Shown piece by piece: positions 37,720 through 47,631 of a stretch of DNA of 64,000 nucleotides. Under the pieces are notes generated by a model. The model had not been told where the DNA came from. It searched no databases and worked only from the letters and a program-made list of their open reading frames with translations. Both the position numbers and the translations under genes were made by a program. Every line of letters starts with the position of its first letter. The stretch's first letter is position 1. This stretch comes from Methylophilus sp. TWE2. Its GTDB lineage: Bacteria > Pseudomonadota > Gammaproteobacteria > Burkholderiales > Methylophilaceae. The DNA is taken from the NCBI RefSeq assembly GCF_001183865.1, contig NZ_CP012020.1:1550001-1614000 (forward strand), written 5' to 3'.

Positions 37720-39216
37720 ATGGCTTCTATTTCTAATACATCCTCCTCCATGGAATCTTTTGCAGCCCTCTTCGAAGAAAGCCTGGCCCGCCAGGAAATG
37801 CGCGCAGGTGAAGTGATCACCGCCGAAGTAGTGTCTGTAGACAATGATTTCGTTATCGTGAACGCTGGCCTGAAATCCGAGAGCGTGATCAACGCTAGCG
37901 AATTTAAAAATGCTCAAGGCGAGCTGGAAGTTGCTGTTGGCGACTTCGTTAAAGTAGCGATTGAAAAACTGGAAGATGGTTTTGGTTCTACACAACTCTC
38001 TCGCGAAAAAGCGAAGAAAATGCAAGCATGGCTGGATCTGGAAGAAGCCATGAATGAAGGCCGCGTGGTCAAAGGTTTTGTCAGCAGCCGTGTTAAAGGC
38101 GGTCTGCGTGTTTCTGTCAGCGGCATCATGGCATTCTTGCCAGGTTCACTGGTAGACATTCGTCCGGTAAAAGACACCACTCCTTACGAAAACAAAGAGT
38201 GGGATTTCAAAGTCATCAAACTGGACCGTAAGCGTAACAACATCGTGGTTTCCCGCCGCGCAGTCATGGAAGACACCCTGGGTGCTGACCGTGAAGCCTT
38301 GTTGGGTAGCCTGACTGAAGGTGCTGTGATCAAAGGTATCGTTAAAAACATCACTGACTACGGCGCGTTCGTGGATCTGGGTGGTATCGATGGCCTGCTG
38401 CACATCACTGACCTGGCATGGCGCCGCGTGAAGCACCCATCTGAAGTGCTGACCGTTGGTGAAGAAGTTGAAGCCAAGATCCTGAAATTTGACCAAGAGA
38501 AAAACCGTGTTTCCCTGGGCATCAAACAATTGGGCGACGACCCATGGGTGGCATTGAGCCGCCGTTACCCAGTTGGTACACGCCTGTTTGGTAAGGTTTC
38601 TAACCTGACTGACTACGGTGCGTTTGTTGAAGTTGAGCCAGGTATCGAAGGTTTGGTACACGTCTCTGAAATGGACTGGACCAACAAGAACATCCACCCA
38701 GGCAAAATCGCTCAATTGGGTGACGAAGTTGAAGTCATGATTCTGGAAATCGACGAAGACCGTCGTCGTCTGTCCTTGGGCATGAAACAGTGCAAACCAA
38801 ACCCATGGGATGACTTTGCTGCTACCCATGCTAAAGGTGACAAAGTATCTGGCCAGATCAAGTCTATCACTGACTTTGGTGTATTCATCGGCTTGCCAGG
38901 TGGCATTGATGGCTTGGTACACTTGTCTGACCTGTCCTGGACACAGTCTGGCGAAGAGGCGATCCGCAACTTCAAGAAAGGTGACGAGCTACAAGCTGTT
39001 ATCTTGGGTATTGATGTTGAGAAAGAGCGTATCTCCCTGGGCGTTAAGCAGTTGACTGAAGATCCAAGTGGCAACAGCGCACCAATCGGCGAAGACAAAG
39101 GCGGCAAACCAAAAGCCAAGAAAGCCAAGGCTGATGATGTGATGATTGACGAAGCTTCTGCAGGGACAACTAACCTGGGTGCTTTGTTGAAAGCCAAACT
39201 GGACAGCAAAAAATAA
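37720..39216 (+). CDS. rpsA: 30S ribosomal protein S1, short form with five S1 domains
   Basis: 498 residues from ATG 37720 ([21 protein letters not shown]; a TTG frame at 37705 is less likely). Five S1 domains can be counted: [89 protein letters not shown]. Typical betaproteobacterial S1 has six and about 560 residues. Here the sixth is replaced by a Lys/Ala-rich tail ([14 protein letters not shown]...[11 protein letters not shown]). S1 brings mRNA to the 30S subunit. ihfB follows at 14 bp. Confidence 0.95.
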   Translation: MASISNTSSSMESFAALFEESLARQEMRAGEVITAEVVSVDNDFVIVNAGLKSESVINASEFKNAQGELEVAVGDFVKVAIEKLEDGFGSTQLSREKAKKMQAWLDLEEAMNEGRVVKGFVSSRVKGGLRVSVSGIMAFLPGSLVDIRPVKDTTPYENKEWDFKVIKLDRKRNNIVVSRRAVMEDTLGADREALLGSLTEGAVIKGIVKNITDYGAFVDLGGIDGLLHITDLAWRRVKHPSEVLTVGEEVEAKILKFDQEKNRVSLGIKQLGDDPWVALSRRYPVGTRLFGKVSNLTDYGAFVEVEPGIEGLVHVSEMDWTNKNIHPGKIAQLGDEVEVMILEIDEDRRRLSLGMKQCKPNPWDDFAATHAKGDKVSGQIKSITDFGVFIGLPGGIDGLVHLSDLSWTQSGEEAIRNFKKGDELQAVILGIDVEKERISLGVKQLTEDPSGNSAPIGEDKGGKPKAKKAKADDVMIDEASAGTTNLGALLKAKLDSKK

Positions 39217-39230
39217 GAAGGCTTTAGATC

Positions 39231-39518
39231 ATGACACGATCTGAACTGATAGATCTGCTTGCCCAACGCTTTCCGCAATTAGTGCTGAAAGATGCCGAGT
39301 TATCCGTCAAAACCATTCTGGATGCAATGACGGAAAATCTGGCCACAGGCGAGCGTATCGAAATACGCGGTTTTGGCAGCTTTAGCCTCAATTACCGCCC
39401 GCCCCGTTTGGGACGTAACCCAAAAACAGGCACCAAGGTGCAAGTTCCGGCTAAATATGTCCCTCACTTTAAGGCTGGTAAAGAGCTGCGTGACCGGGTA
39501 GATGCTATCGAATCTTAA
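39231..39518 (+). CDS. ihfB: Integration host factor beta subunit
   Basis: 95 residues, HU/IHF family: [17 protein letters not shown] start, [25 protein letters not shown] arm (about 43-67), [14 protein letters not shown]. The RPPRxGRNPKTG arm is specific to IhfB. It bends DNA at specific sites with IhfA. The position after rpsA is standard. Confidence 0.95.
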   Translation: MTRSELIDLLAQRFPQLVLKDAELSVKTILDAMTENLATGERIEIRGFGSFSLNYRPPRLGRNPKTGTKVQVPAKYVPHFKAGKELRDRVDAIES

Positions 39519-39540
39519 TTTTTTGTAATTAACAGTCAAA

Positions 39541-39571
39541 AAAAACGGTATCTTCGGATACCGTTTTTTTT
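39541..39571 (+). terminator. Terminator after ihfB
   Basis: AAAAACGGTATC-TTCG-GATACCGTTTTT with extra-stable UUCG loop and a T8 run. It separates ihfB from lapB; lapA, normally here, is absent. Confidence 0.92.
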
Positions 39572-39647
39572 ACCTGCCATTTGTATATACATGGCGCATC
39601 CTTAGCGGCTTGGGTAAAATAAGGCCTGTTCTGAAAAGAGACCTCCT

Positions 39648-40880
39648 ATGCTGGTTGAATTTGAATACTGGTGGCTATTGATTTTGCCACTCTTTTTTAC
39701 TTTGGGCTGGATTGCAGCCCGCGTGGATATCAAGCAACTGATTGCCGAGTCAACCTCCCTGCCAGCCACTTATTTCAAAGGGCTGAATCTATTGATTGCA
39801 GACCAATATCACAAAGCGGTGGATGCGTTTAGTGAAGCGCTTTACCTGAATAAAGATTCCCTGGAGCTGCATTTTGTGCTTGGTAGCCTCTTCCGCCGTA
39901 CAGGTGAAACTGACCGTGCAATTCACCTGCACATGAATCTATTGGAAAACTATGAGCTGACTGAGCAGCAATCAACGTCTATCAAGGTAGAACTGGCTCA
40001 GGATTACTTCAAGGCCGGCTTATATGATAGAGCTGAAGAGTTGTTCCTGACCTTGCGCAATACGCGTTATGAGCAGGCCGCCCTGCGCCACCTGCTTGAA
40101 ATCTATGTGAAGGAACGTGAGTGGTCACAAGCCATTGCCATTGCCATCGAGTTAGAGCGCTCATCCGGCATTTCTTTCCGTAAAGAGGTTGCACAGTATT
40201 ATTGCGAGTTAGCTGCCAATGCCATGATCAGTCAGGATTGGAAACACGCTAAAACCCAGCTGGAACAAGCGCTAGATGCGAATAAAAACTGTGTGCGTGC
40301 CAATGTATTGCTTGGGGATATTGCGGCACAACAAGGCCATCATAGTGACGCGATTGCTTTCTGGAAACGTATTGAAATGCAATCTCCAGAACATTTAGGT
40401 TTGGTCGCACAGAAAATGCTCAAAAGCTATTCACTGCTATATGGTGAAAGTGACACTGAAACCAGTCATCAGATTGGCAAGGGACTGAGCGAGGGGCTAA
40501 ACCAGCTGCATGAATATCTGGAAACCTATCAGATCAGCAGCATCATGTCGGTACTATATGAAGCGACATTGCAAACAGAAGGTGCTGAAAAGGCCGCAAA
40601 GCTTGCACGTAACGAACTCATCCGCAAACCCAGCCTGAAATCACTGGATCAGTTATTACAGGCGCGAGCGATGCAAGATGATGCGCAACATGATCTTCAA
40701 TTGATGCAGCAAACTGTCCGCAATGCGATTGGCGACCGTGCTGCCTATTATTGCGATCAGTGTGGTTTCCGCGCCAAACAATATCACTGGCAATGCCCCG
40801 CCTGTAATGCCTGGGAGTCTTTGCCGCCAGAGCCTACAGAGGCCACCATTCGCGATATCAAATTGCTCAAACGCAAGTGA
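39648..40880 (+). CDS. lapB: Lipopolysaccharide assembly protein LapB
   Basis: 410 residues. N-terminal membrane helix (about 8-24, [20 protein letters not shown]), nine or so TPRs in the cytoplasmic part, and a C-terminal rubredoxin-like metal site CDQCGF...CPACNAW. In E. coli LapB (YciM) controls LpxC degradation by FtsH. It is normally preceded by lapA; here there is only a terminator. Next is pyrF. Confidence 0.92.
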   Translation: MLVEFEYWWLLILPLFFTLGWIAARVDIKQLIAESTSLPATYFKGLNLLIADQYHKAVDAFSEALYLNKDSLELHFVLGSLFRRTGETDRAIHLHMNLLENYELTEQQSTSIKVELAQDYFKAGLYDRAEELFLTLRNTRYEQAALRHLLEIYVKEREWSQAIAIAIELERSSGISFRKEVAQYYCELAANAMISQDWKHAKTQLEQALDANKNCVRANVLLGDIAAQQGHHSDAIAFWKRIEMQSPEHLGLVAQKMLKSYSLLYGESDTETSHQIGKGLSEGLNQLHEYLETYQISSIMSVLYEATLQTEGAEKAAKLARNELIRKPSLKSLDQLLQARAMQDDAQHDLQLMQQTVRNAIGDRAAYYCDQCGFRAKQYHWQCPACNAWESLPPEPTEATIRDIKLLKRK

Positions 40881-40914
40881 TGCGCTCTATTTAACCCATC
40901 TTTTAAATCCTTAT

Positions 40915-41610
40915 ATGACAGATAGCAAAATAATTGTCGCCCTCGACTATGCCGATGCCAGCGCTGCCATGGCGCTGGTAGATCGACTGGAACCATCACT
41001 CTGCAAACTTAAGGTTGGCAAGGAGCTGTTCACAGCGGCAGGCCCCGCTTTTGTCGAATCTTTGGTCAAGCGCGACTATGATGTGTTTCTGGATCTCAAA
41101 TTCCACGATATCCCTAACACCGTTGCCAAAGCCTGTCAGGCGGCAGCCAATCTGGGGGTATGGATGCTTAATGTGCATGCCAGTGGGGGCTTGCCAATGA
41201 TGCAGGCTGCCCGTGAAGGCCTGGATAAAGTGTTTGGCGACCGTGCTCCCCTTTTGATCGCAGTCACAGTGTTGACCAGTATGGATGAAGCCACATTACA
41301 TAGTCTGGGTATTCAGCGTTCGTTAAACGATCATGTCTTGGCACTAGCAACCCTTACCAAACAAGCCGGCCTGAACGGGGTTGTTTGCTCTGCACAAGAG
41401 GCCAGCATGCTCAAGCAATCTTTAGGCGATGACTTTTGCCTGGTCACGCCTGGTATCCGCCCCCAAGATGCCAGTCAGGATGATCAAACGAGAATAGTTA
41501 CCCCTGAACAGGCGTTGTCGTTGGGAGCTCATTACCTTGTCATTGGGCGCCCCATTACACAGGCCGCAGACCCAGTTGTTGCAATAAACACAATAATTAA
41601 AAATATTTAA
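40915..41610 (+). CDS. pyrF: Orotidine 5'-phosphate decarboxylase
   Basis: 231 residues from ATG 40915 ([15 protein letters not shown]); the open frame extends further upstream through lapB but only this start fits the family. Catalytic motif [10 protein letters not shown] (D-x-K-x-x-D-I-x-x-T) near 60-69, and PGIRP and GRPIT phosphate-binding loops at the C-terminus. Last step of UMP synthesis. Confidence 0.96.
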   Translation: MTDSKIIVALDYADASAAMALVDRLEPSLCKLKVGKELFTAAGPAFVESLVKRDYDVFLDLKFHDIPNTVAKACQAAANLGVWMLNVHASGGLPMMQAAREGLDKVFGDRAPLLIAVTVLTSMDEATLHSLGIQRSLNDHVLALATLTKQAGLNGVVCSAQEASMLKQSLGDDFCLVTPGIRPQDASQDDQTRIVTPEQALSLGAHYLVIGRPITQAADPVVAINTIIKNI

Positions 41611-41668
41611 CATATATTAATTAAACGGTGGGTGCGAATCCTTTATTAGGATCACCTCTATGTAGAAT

Positions 41669-41700
41669 AAAAACAGGCTCCTAAGCCTGTTTTTATTTTT
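41669..41700 (+). terminator. Terminator after pyrF
   Basis: AAAAACAGGCT / AGCCTGTTTTT stem, CCTA loop, T-rich tail. Confidence 0.88.
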
Positions 41701-41714
41701 ATAACGGAGGATTT

Positions 41715-42029
41715 ATGAAAAAAGTCATACTGGGTTATTTGATGTATCTCATGTTGTTGCCTGCTGCATATGCAGTTGTTGATCTCAATGTTGCCAGCCA
41801 AGCGGAATTAGAAAGCCTGAACGGCATTGGGCCTGCAAAAGCACAGGCCATTATTGATTACCGCAAAAAGAATGGTGGTTTCAAATCTGTAGATGAGTTA
41901 GACCAAGTCCCTGGTATTGGTCAGGCTACTTTGGCAAATCTTAAAAAAGATGTCAGTATTGGCGGCAAAAAACCACAATCTGCTGAAGCTATCGTCAAAA
42001 CAGAAAAATTAGGTGAGAAAAAGAAATAA
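41715..42029 (+). CDS. comEA: ComEA-like helix-hairpin-helix DNA-binding protein
   Basis: 104 residues. Signal peptide ([20 protein letters not shown]), then [56 protein letters not shown]: two HhH motifs, the ComEA repeat. A Lys-rich tail follows. Such proteins bind incoming DNA in the periplasm during natural transformation. Good ribosome binding site ACGGAGG. Confidence 0.9.
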   Translation: MKKVILGYLMYLMLLPAAYAVVDLNVASQAELESLNGIGPAKAQAIIDYRKKNGGFKSVDELDQVPGIGQATLANLKKDVSIGGKKPQSAEAIVKTEKLGEKKK

Positions 42030-42059
42030 GTAGATTAGTTGGATAGAGTAACAAAAAGT

Positions 42060-42083
42060 AAAAGCACCCTGGTGGGTGCTTTT
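42060..42083 (+). terminator. Terminator after comEA
   Basis: AAAGCACCC / GGGTGCTTT stem plus T's; part of the duplicated block related to the tRNA-Ser 3' end. Confidence 0.8.
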
Positions 42084-42108
42084 CGTATTTGGCGGAGAGA
42101 GAGGGATT
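42075..42108. repeat. Duplicate of tRNA-Ser 3' end (34-bp direct repeat, copy 1)
   Basis: Identical to 42253-42286 over 34 bp. It contains the last 21 bases of tRNA-Ser including CCA and 13 bp beyond (into the terminator). The body of a tRNA is not present here. Confidence 0.9.
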
Positions 42109-42238
42109 GTGGCGATGCCATCTTTCGGCATTCGCCTCAAGACCGCCTCCGCTGTCGGCGTCCAGCCTTCACTGATGTTCAGGCTAGTCGAACCTGCCCT
42201 TTATTTATACTCGGGTTCGTATCCCACTCACGCATAAA

Positions 42239-42262
42239 AAAAGCACCTTAAAGGTGCTTTTC
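42239..42262 (-). terminator. Terminator of tRNA-Ser
   Basis: Minus strand: AAAAGCACC / GGTGCTTTT stem followed by T7. Confidence 0.85.
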
Positions 42263-42286
42263 GTATTTGGCGGAGAGAGAGGGATT
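42253..42286. repeat. 34-bp direct repeat, copy 2 (inside tRNA-Ser 3' end)
   Basis: Pairs with 42075-42108; spacing 178 bp. Direct repeats of a tRNA 3' end are a common trace of integrative elements. Confidence 0.9.
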
Positions 42287-42357
42287 CGAACCCTCGATAG
42301 AGTTGCCCCTATGCCACCTTTCCAGGGTGGTGACTTAAACCGCTCATCCATCTCTCC
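42268..42357 (-). tRNA. tRNA-Ser (anticodon GGA)
   Basis: 90 nt with CCA and a long variable arm. GGAGAGA / TCTCTCC acceptor, anticodon arm CACCC-TGGAAAG-GTG with GGA, T-arm GAGGGTTCGAATCCCTC. Confidence 0.95.
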
Positions 42358-42678
42358 GAAAGAAGGCGCGATTATACCCATAAAACGCCATCCCGCCAAA
42401 TCATTTGAAAGAATTTTTCTGGTTATTGGATTCATCAATTTCACAGCAAAAGCCACTCTAAAATACCACTCTGATATCTTATAAATCATCAAGCACTTAG
42501 CTAAAAAAGCTTGCTTTTGTGACTATGAAGGTTTAATGTTTAGCACACGAACAGACGCCTGAGCCTTATAAAATAAGGATTTAGTGTATGTTTATCGCGA
42601 TATTCAATTGCGATTGTATGTCAGCGGTTTGGAGAGCAGTTCTGCTACGATATTAATAGAAAAAGCACAGGAGTAACT
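42358..42678. other. Intergenic region upstream of aldehyde dehydrogenase
   Basis: No gene seen. Two short inverted repeats, CCTTAT/ATAAGG (42564-42578) and ATCGC/GCGAT (42594-42614), may be operator-like. An AGGAG ribosome binding site precedes the dehydrogenase ATG. Confidence 0.5.
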
Positions 42679-44199
42679 ATGAGTTTGGATATTCTTAAGG
42701 CCATGGGCGTAAAAGTGCCCTACAAAGCCAAGTATGACAACTTTATCGGTGGCAAATGGGTAGCGCCGGTCAAAGGTGAGTATTTTGACGTGATATCACC
42801 CATTACAGGTAAACCATATACCCAGGCTGCCCGTTCCAGCGCTGAGGATATCGAGCTGGCATTGGATGCTGCGCATGCTGCAGCGGATAAGTGGGGCAAA
42901 ACGCCTGCTGCTGAGCGCTCCAACTTGTTGTTGAAGATCGCTGACCGCATTGAGCAAAACCTGGAACTGATTGCGACCGCAGAAACAGTCGATAATGGTA
43001 AACCGATCCGTGAAACCATGAATGCGGATATTCCATTGGCAGCCGATCACTTCCGTTACTTTGCTGGCGCATTGCGCGCACAGGAAGGCAGCCTGAGTGA
43101 ACTGGATGAAAATACCGTTGCTTACCATTTCCATGAGCCATTGGGTGTTGTGGGTCAAATCATTCCGTGGAACTTCCCTATTCTGATGGCAGCCTGGAAA
43201 TTGGCACCTGCCGTTGCGGCGGGTAACGTGGTAGTCATGAAACCAGCTGAATTTACCCCTATCAGCCTCTTAATCCTGCTGGAAGTGATTGCAGACCTGA
43301 TTCCACCGGGAGTCATCAACGTAGTGAATGGTTTTGGCCGCGAAGTGGGTGCACCATTATCCACCAGCAAGCGTATCGCTAAGATTGCCTTTACAGGTTC
43401 AACTGCCACCGGCCGCTATATTGCACAGGCTGCGGCGAGCAATTTGATTCCTGCAACACTAGAACTGGGCGGTAAGTCTCCTAACATCTTCTTTGAAGAC
43501 ATTATGTCTGCTGACGATGACTTCCTGGATAAGGCTGTAGAAGGGTTGGTGCTGTTTGCATTTAACCAGGGCGAGGTCTGTACCTGCCCTTCCCGCGCGT
43601 TGATTCAAGAGTCTATTTACGACAAGTTTATGGAACGTGTCTTGCCACGCGTCGCTGCCATCAAGCAAGGTAACCCGCTAGATCCAAACACCATGATCGG
43701 TGCCCAGGCATCGCAAGATCAGGTCAACAAGATCCTGTCTTACATGGACATCGGTCGCCAGGAAGGCGCTCAACAGCTATGTGGCGGTGAGCGTAATATT
43801 TTGGGAGGTGATCTGGCAGAAGGATATTACATCAAGCCAACACTGTTCAAAGGTCATAACAAGATGCGTATCTTCCAGGAAGAGATTTTTGGACCAGTAT
43901 TGGCTGTGACGACCTTCAAAGACGAGGCTGAGGCCTTGAGTATTGCCAACGATACCATATTCGGCCTGGGTTCAGGCGTATGGACTCGTGATGGTAGCCG
44001 CGCTTACCGTATGGGCCGTGGCATCAAGGCTGGCCGTGTTTGGACAAACTGCTACCATGCTTATCCAGCACATGCGGCTTTCGGTGGTTACAAAGAGTCA
44101 GGAATTGGCCGTGAAACCCACAAAATGATGTTGGATCACTACCAGCAAACCAAAAACCTGCTGGTCAGCTATAGTCCGAAAAAATTGGGATTCTTCTAA
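42679..44199 (+). CDS. NAD-dependent aldehyde dehydrogenase (AldB/ExaC type)
   Basis: 506 residues. ALDH superfamily: oxyanion Asn in [12 protein letters not shown], Glu in LELGGKSPN, catalytic Cys in [14 protein letters not shown] (CxC), and [11 protein letters not shown] at the C-terminus. The close match in style is to acetaldehyde dehydrogenases AldB/ExaC (about 506 aa, ending with KxLGFF), which oxidise short aldehydes from alcohol oxidation. The next gene encodes DUF779, a regular partner of this ALDH subgroup. A role with short-chain alcohols in a methylotroph is inferred. Confidence 0.9.
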   Translation: MSLDILKAMGVKVPYKAKYDNFIGGKWVAPVKGEYFDVISPITGKPYTQAARSSAEDIELALDAAHAAADKWGKTPAAERSNLLLKIADRIEQNLELIATAETVDNGKPIRETMNADIPLAADHFRYFAGALRAQEGSLSELDENTVAYHFHEPLGVVGQIIPWNFPILMAAWKLAPAVAAGNVVVMKPAEFTPISLLILLEVIADLIPPGVINVVNGFGREVGAPLSTSKRIAKIAFTGSTATGRYIAQAAASNLIPATLELGGKSPNIFFEDIMSADDDFLDKAVEGLVLFAFNQGEVCTCPSRALIQESIYDKFMERVLPRVAAIKQGNPLDPNTMIGAQASQDQVNKILSYMDIGRQEGAQQLCGGERNILGGDLAEGYYIKPTLFKGHNKMRIFQEEIFGPVLAVTTFKDEAEALSIANDTIFGLGSGVWTRDGSRAYRMGRGIKAGRVWTNCYHAYPAHAAFGGYKESGIGRETHKMMLDHYQQTKNLLVSYSPKKLGFF

Positions 44200-44235
44200 T
44201 TTCAGGTGAAGTGTTTGGAATAACAAACGGCTATT

Positions 44236-44267
44236 AAAAGGAGCGAATTTTTCGCTCCTTTTTTTAT
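44236..44267 (+). terminator. Terminator after aldehyde dehydrogenase
   Basis: AAAAGGAGCGAA / TTCGCTCCTTTT stem, T7 tail. A TATAAT-like box (44270-44275) follows for the DUF779 gene. Confidence 0.9.
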
Positions 44268-44301
44268 CTATAATAATGATTACCACAACGGGGAATACAA
44301 C

Positions 44302-44682
44302 ATGACAGATCGCGTTTCAGCAACACCGGCCGCAATCGCGCTCATTGAACAATTGACCGCACAACATGGCCCTATCGTTTTTTTTCAGTCTGGCGGCTGT
44401 TGTGAAGGCAGTGGCCCGATGTGCTTGCCGGCGGCTGAGTTCAAACCTAGTCCGTCTGATGTCAAATTGGGTGAGTTGCCAGGTGGAGCGATTTTTTACA
44501 TGAGTGACAGCCACTTCAGCTTTATGCACAGCACGCATACCATATTGGATGCCATGCCCGGTTCAAGTGGCTCTTTTTCGCTGGATTGTGGCAGTGGTAT
44601 GGCATTCATTACGCGGGGACGACTGTATTCGGATGAGGAGCTAGCGAATCTCCAGCCAGAGCAGCGTATTGGTTTTCAATAA
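44302..44682 (+). CDS. DUF779 protein
   Basis: 126 residues. FFQSGGCCEGSGPMCLP (about 31-47) with a Cys-Cys pair and a third Cys, HTHTILDAMPG-like HSTHTILDAMPGSSGSFSLDCGSG. DUF779 proteins occur beside AldB/ExaC aldehyde dehydrogenases and may be redox or metal cofactors for them; function is not established. Good ribosome binding site GGGGAA. Confidence 0.85.
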   Translation: MTDRVSATPAAIALIEQLTAQHGPIVFFQSGGCCEGSGPMCLPAAEFKPSPSDVKLGELPGGAIFYMSDSHFSFMHSTHTILDAMPGSSGSFSLDCGSGMAFITRGRLYSDEELANLQPEQRIGFQ

Positions 44683-44684
44683 AT

Positions 44685-44712
44685 AAAAAAGCATCCGAAG
44701 ATGCCTTTTTTA
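44685..44712 (+). terminator. Terminator after DUF779 gene
   Basis: GCATC-CGAA-GATGC stem with A and T flanks; may also end the convergent chemotaxis operon. Confidence 0.75.
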
Positions 44713-44735
44713 TACAAGCATGGCGATGACTCGGC

Positions 44736-45416
44736 TTAGAAGCCCAAGCTATCCAGTAAATCATCTACCTGCTCTTGGTTAGCGACCACATCGACAGTAT
44801 TATGTGGATCAATTTGTGGACCATTGAGCAAAGAGTCTTCATCTTTTTTCACGGCAGGTGCAAAGTCCACTAACACCTGAACCAATTGTCTTTCCAGATC
44901 TTGTGCCAGGGTCGTCACTTTTTTGATCACCTGACCAGTCAGGTCCTGAAAGTCCTGCGCCATCATGATATCCATTAACAACGACTTGGTTGTCGTAGTA
45001 TGGTCATTGGTTAGCGATAAGTATTCCAATGTTTCTTTTACAACGGCATCATATTCCGACTTGAGTGCCGCACGCTGCATCACCTCTTCCCAGCGCTTTT
45101 TGAGTGATGCGGCACGGTCAGACAACTCAGATTGAAGAGGTGTTGCCATATCAGTCGCATTCAATACACGCTCGGCTGCCTGCTCAGTCATTTTTGCCAC
45201 ATAACTCAACCGGTCACGTGCATCAGGAATTTCCTGTGCAACCTGCTCAAGTACCTTGTCATAGCCAAGAGCACTCAGGTTGTCATGCAGCGCCCGGGTC
45301 ATATGACCAATCCGGCTGATCATGTCTTCTTGTTGGGTTTCATTCAGGCCGTGCATCATTGTGGACGCGATATCCACAACGATATTCTGCTGATTCGGAT
45401 TGACAGCTTCGGTCAT
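44736..45416 (-). CDS. cheZ: Chemotaxis phosphatase CheZ
   Basis: 226 residues. Long helical hairpin with the active-site phrase AQDFQDLTGQVIKKV (Asp and Gln that attack CheY-P; about residues 145-160), and the C-terminal CheY-binding peptide VDDLLDSLGF. It dephosphorylates CheY-P. Directly follows cheY (2 bp). Last gene of the operon. Confidence 0.95.
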   Translation of the reverse strand: MTEAVNPNQQNIVVDIASTMMHGLNETQQEDMISRIGHMTRALHDNLSALGYDKVLEQVAQEIPDARDRLSYVAKMTEQAAERVLNATDMATPLQSELSDRAASLKKRWEEVMQRAALKSEYDAVVKETLEYLSLTNDHTTTTKSLLMDIMMAQDFQDLTGQVIKKVTTLAQDLERQLVQVLVDFAPAVKKDEDSLLNGPQIDPHNTVDVVANQEQVDDLLDSLGF

Positions 45417-45418
45417 GG

Positions 45419-45817
45419 TTACACCTCGCCTTTTTCCATTTTCTCAAAGATTTTGGATAGTTTTTCTTCCAGGGTGGCCGCTGTAAAAGGCTTCACCACA
45501 TAACCACTGGCTTTGGCCTGTGCGGCAGCGATGATATTCTCTTTTTTGGCTTCAGCAGTCACCATGAGTACTGGTAGTTTAGAAAGCTTGTTATCGGCCC
45601 GGATGTTCTGCAACATGGTTAAACCGTCCATGTTAGGCATGTTCCAGTCTGAAACAACAAACTCAAAGTCACCGTTACGCAGTTTGTTCAATGCGTCTGC
45701 ACCGTCTTCGGCCTCTTCCACATTGTTATAACCCAACTCCTTGAGCAGGTTACGTACGATTCTACGCATGGTGGAAAAGTCGTCCACTACCAGAAATTTA
45801 GTATTAGGGTTGCCCAT
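45419..45817 (-). CDS. cheY: Chemotaxis response regulator CheY
   Basis: 132 residues, single receiver domain: acidic pair in [18 protein letters not shown], phospho-Asp in [14 protein letters not shown], Thr in MVTAEA, Tyr/Lys in SGYVVKPFT. Near-identical in layout to E. coli CheY. CheY-P binds the flagellar switch FliM. Confidence 0.96.
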   Translation of the reverse strand: MGNPNTKFLVVDDFSTMRRIVRNLLKELGYNNVEEAEDGADALNKLRNGDFEFVVSDWNMPNMDGLTMLQNIRADNKLSKLPVLMVTAEAKKENIIAAAQAKASGYVVKPFTAATLEEKLSKIFEKMEKGEV

Positions 45818-45928
45818 TTGTTACTCCACTATCATTAGTTACCTATCCCGTAGCGTTGATTATCTACTGTTTTATGTGCAGTGTTATTGCCGATAAAACT
45901 GGGAATTGTCGGTTTATTCGCCGCTACG

Positions 45929-46999
45929 TTATACACGCAGGGCACGTTCACTATTAGTAGCTAAATAATGCAGCACCATTCGCGGTAGGTCTTTCAGATG
46001 GCCGACTTCATGGACGCCACCATGTGCGACTGCTTCACGTGGCATGCCATAGACGACACAACTTTCTTCGTTCTGTGCAAAATTGTACGCACCGGCATTT
46101 TTCATACGCAACATGCCGGCAGCACCATCTTTGCCCATGCCAGTAAGGATAATCCCAATCGCATTTTTACCTGCATTGGTCGCTGCAGAATCAAACAATA
46201 CATCGACTGAAGGCTTGTGTCTATTCACCGGTTCAGCATCCGATAACTTGGTGATATAGTTTGCTCCGCTTCTCGCCAGCAATAAGTGCTGATCGCCAGG
46301 AGCAATATAAGCATGGCCTGGAAGCACACGCTCGCCATCGACGGCTTCTTTCACAGAAATCTTGCAAAGGCTGTTGAGGCGCTCGGCAAAGGACTTGGTG
46401 AAACCAGCAGGCATATGCTGGGTAATCAGAATGCCCGGACAGTCTGACGGCATTTGCATCAATACTGATTTAATCGCCTCAGTCCCACCAGTAGACGCAC
46501 CAATGATCAGCAGCTTTTCACTACTGATGAGCGGGTTGCGGATAGCATTTTGCTGTACCTGGGTATTGGAGGCCTTAGCAATACTCTGCAAGGTACTGAC
46601 TTTAGCACGTGAGGCGGTACGGATTTTATCGGTAATTTCGTCTGCATACTGCTGCATGCCTTGCGAAATCCCCATTTTGGGTTTGGTCACAAAATCTGTG
46701 GCCCCCAGTTCCAACGCGCGTAGCGTGATTTCAGAACCTTTTTCGGTCAGGGTAGACACCATGAGCACTGGCATGGGCCGTAGACGCATGAGTTTTTCCA
46801 GGAAATCCAGGCCATCCATACGTGGCATTTCCACGTCCAGCGTGAGCACATCCGGGTTCAGTTGCTTGATCATTTCACGCGCCACCAGTGGATCCGGGGC
46901 GGTTCCTACCACTTCCAGATCCTTGGTGTCATTGATAATTTCACTCAGCAAGCTGCGTATCAGTGCAGAGTCATCAATCACAAGCACTTTAGTTTTCAT
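45929..46999 (-). CDS. cheB: Chemotaxis methylesterase/glutamine deamidase CheB
   Basis: 356 residues. N-terminal receiver ([31 protein letters not shown]), linker, then CheB esterase with catalytic Ser in [12 protein letters not shown], His in [10 protein letters not shown] and Asp in [11 protein letters not shown]. It removes methyl groups from receptors and is activated by phosphorylation. 23 bp after cheD. Confidence 0.96.
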   Translation of the reverse strand: MKTKVLVIDDSALIRSLLSEIINDTKDLEVVGTAPDPLVAREMIKQLNPDVLTLDVEMPRMDGLDFLEKLMRLRPMPVLMVSTLTEKGSEITLRALELGATDFVTKPKMGISQGMQQYADEITDKIRTASRAKVSTLQSIAKASNTQVQQNAIRNPLISSEKLLIIGASTGGTEAIKSVLMQMPSDCPGILITQHMPAGFTKSFAERLNSLCKISVKEAVDGERVLPGHAYIAPGDQHLLLARSGANYITKLSDAEPVNRHKPSVDVLFDSAATNAGKNAIGIILTGMGKDGAAGMLRMKNAGAYNFAQNEESCVVYGMPREAVAHGGVHEVGHLKDLPRMVLHYLATNSERALRV

Positions 47000-47022
47000 G
47001 GCAATTCCTCTTTTAATTATTA

Positions 47023-47631
47023 TTAGAACAAATCGATATCCCCACCCACATCGTTTGTCTGCAGCTTGCTGGAGTAAGCTTGCTCGCGTTTGACCAATGT
47101 GTAGTTGTTCAGTTGTTTCAGTTTTTTGACCAGCACCTTCCCGGTTTTGGGAAAGAAGTAGACTTTGCGTGGATAGATATCCAGCAAGTCTTCGCCAGTC
47201 ACTTTGATGCCTTCTTCTTTGAGGTATTTTTTGACGAAAGCTGCATTGCGGTCCCCAACGTTATTAGTCGTAAAGCTGCGCAAGACGTTGCCGCCACCAA
47301 AAATCTTGGCTTCCAGGTTTTCACGTTTGGCACCATTACGTAACAATTGGTTGATCAATACTTCCATGGCATAGGTTCCATAGCGCATTGATTCGGAAAC
47401 CGGGCTGTCTTTATCGGCACTGCCTCCTTCCGGCAACATGAAGTGATTCATGCCACCAATGCCGGTACGGCTGTCGCGGATACAGGCTGACACACACGAA
47501 CCAAGCACGGTGACGATCAGCATGTCTTTATCTGTATAGTAATACTCCCCTGGCGAGATTTTGGCAGCGTTACAATTAAACGTTCTGTCAAAATACAGGG
47601 TGTTCGAAATTTCTTCTTGCATGACACTCAT
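47023..47631 (-). CDS. cheD: Chemoreceptor glutamine deamidase CheD
   Basis: 202 residues. Catalytic Cys in [14 protein letters not shown], His in [11 protein letters not shown], and Thr region ([10 protein letters not shown]). It deamidates receptor glutamines. Its start ATG overlaps the cheR stop by 4 bp. Presence of both CheD and CheX-like proteins in this genome is notable. Confidence 0.95.
   Translation of the reverse strand: MSVMQEEISNTLYFDRTFNCNAAKISPGEYYYTDKDMLIVTVLGSCVSACIRDSRTGIGGMNHFMLPEGGSADKDSPVSESMRYGTYAMEVLINQLLRNGAKRENLEAKIFGGGNVLRSFTTNNVGDRNAAFVKKYLKEEGIKVTGEDLLDIYPRKVYFFPKTGKVLVKKLKQLNNYTLVKREQAYSSKLQTNDVGGDIDLF

Noticed and set aside
42039..42251. 70-residue plus-strand frame after comEA
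   Set aside because: It covers a terminator and the tRNA-Ser 3' repeat; no ribosome binding site.
45889..45896. GCCGATAA on the plus strand, a sigma28 -10 box
   Set aside because: It points into the antisense of cheB with no gene downstream, and no TAAA element is at the right distance; chance match likely.
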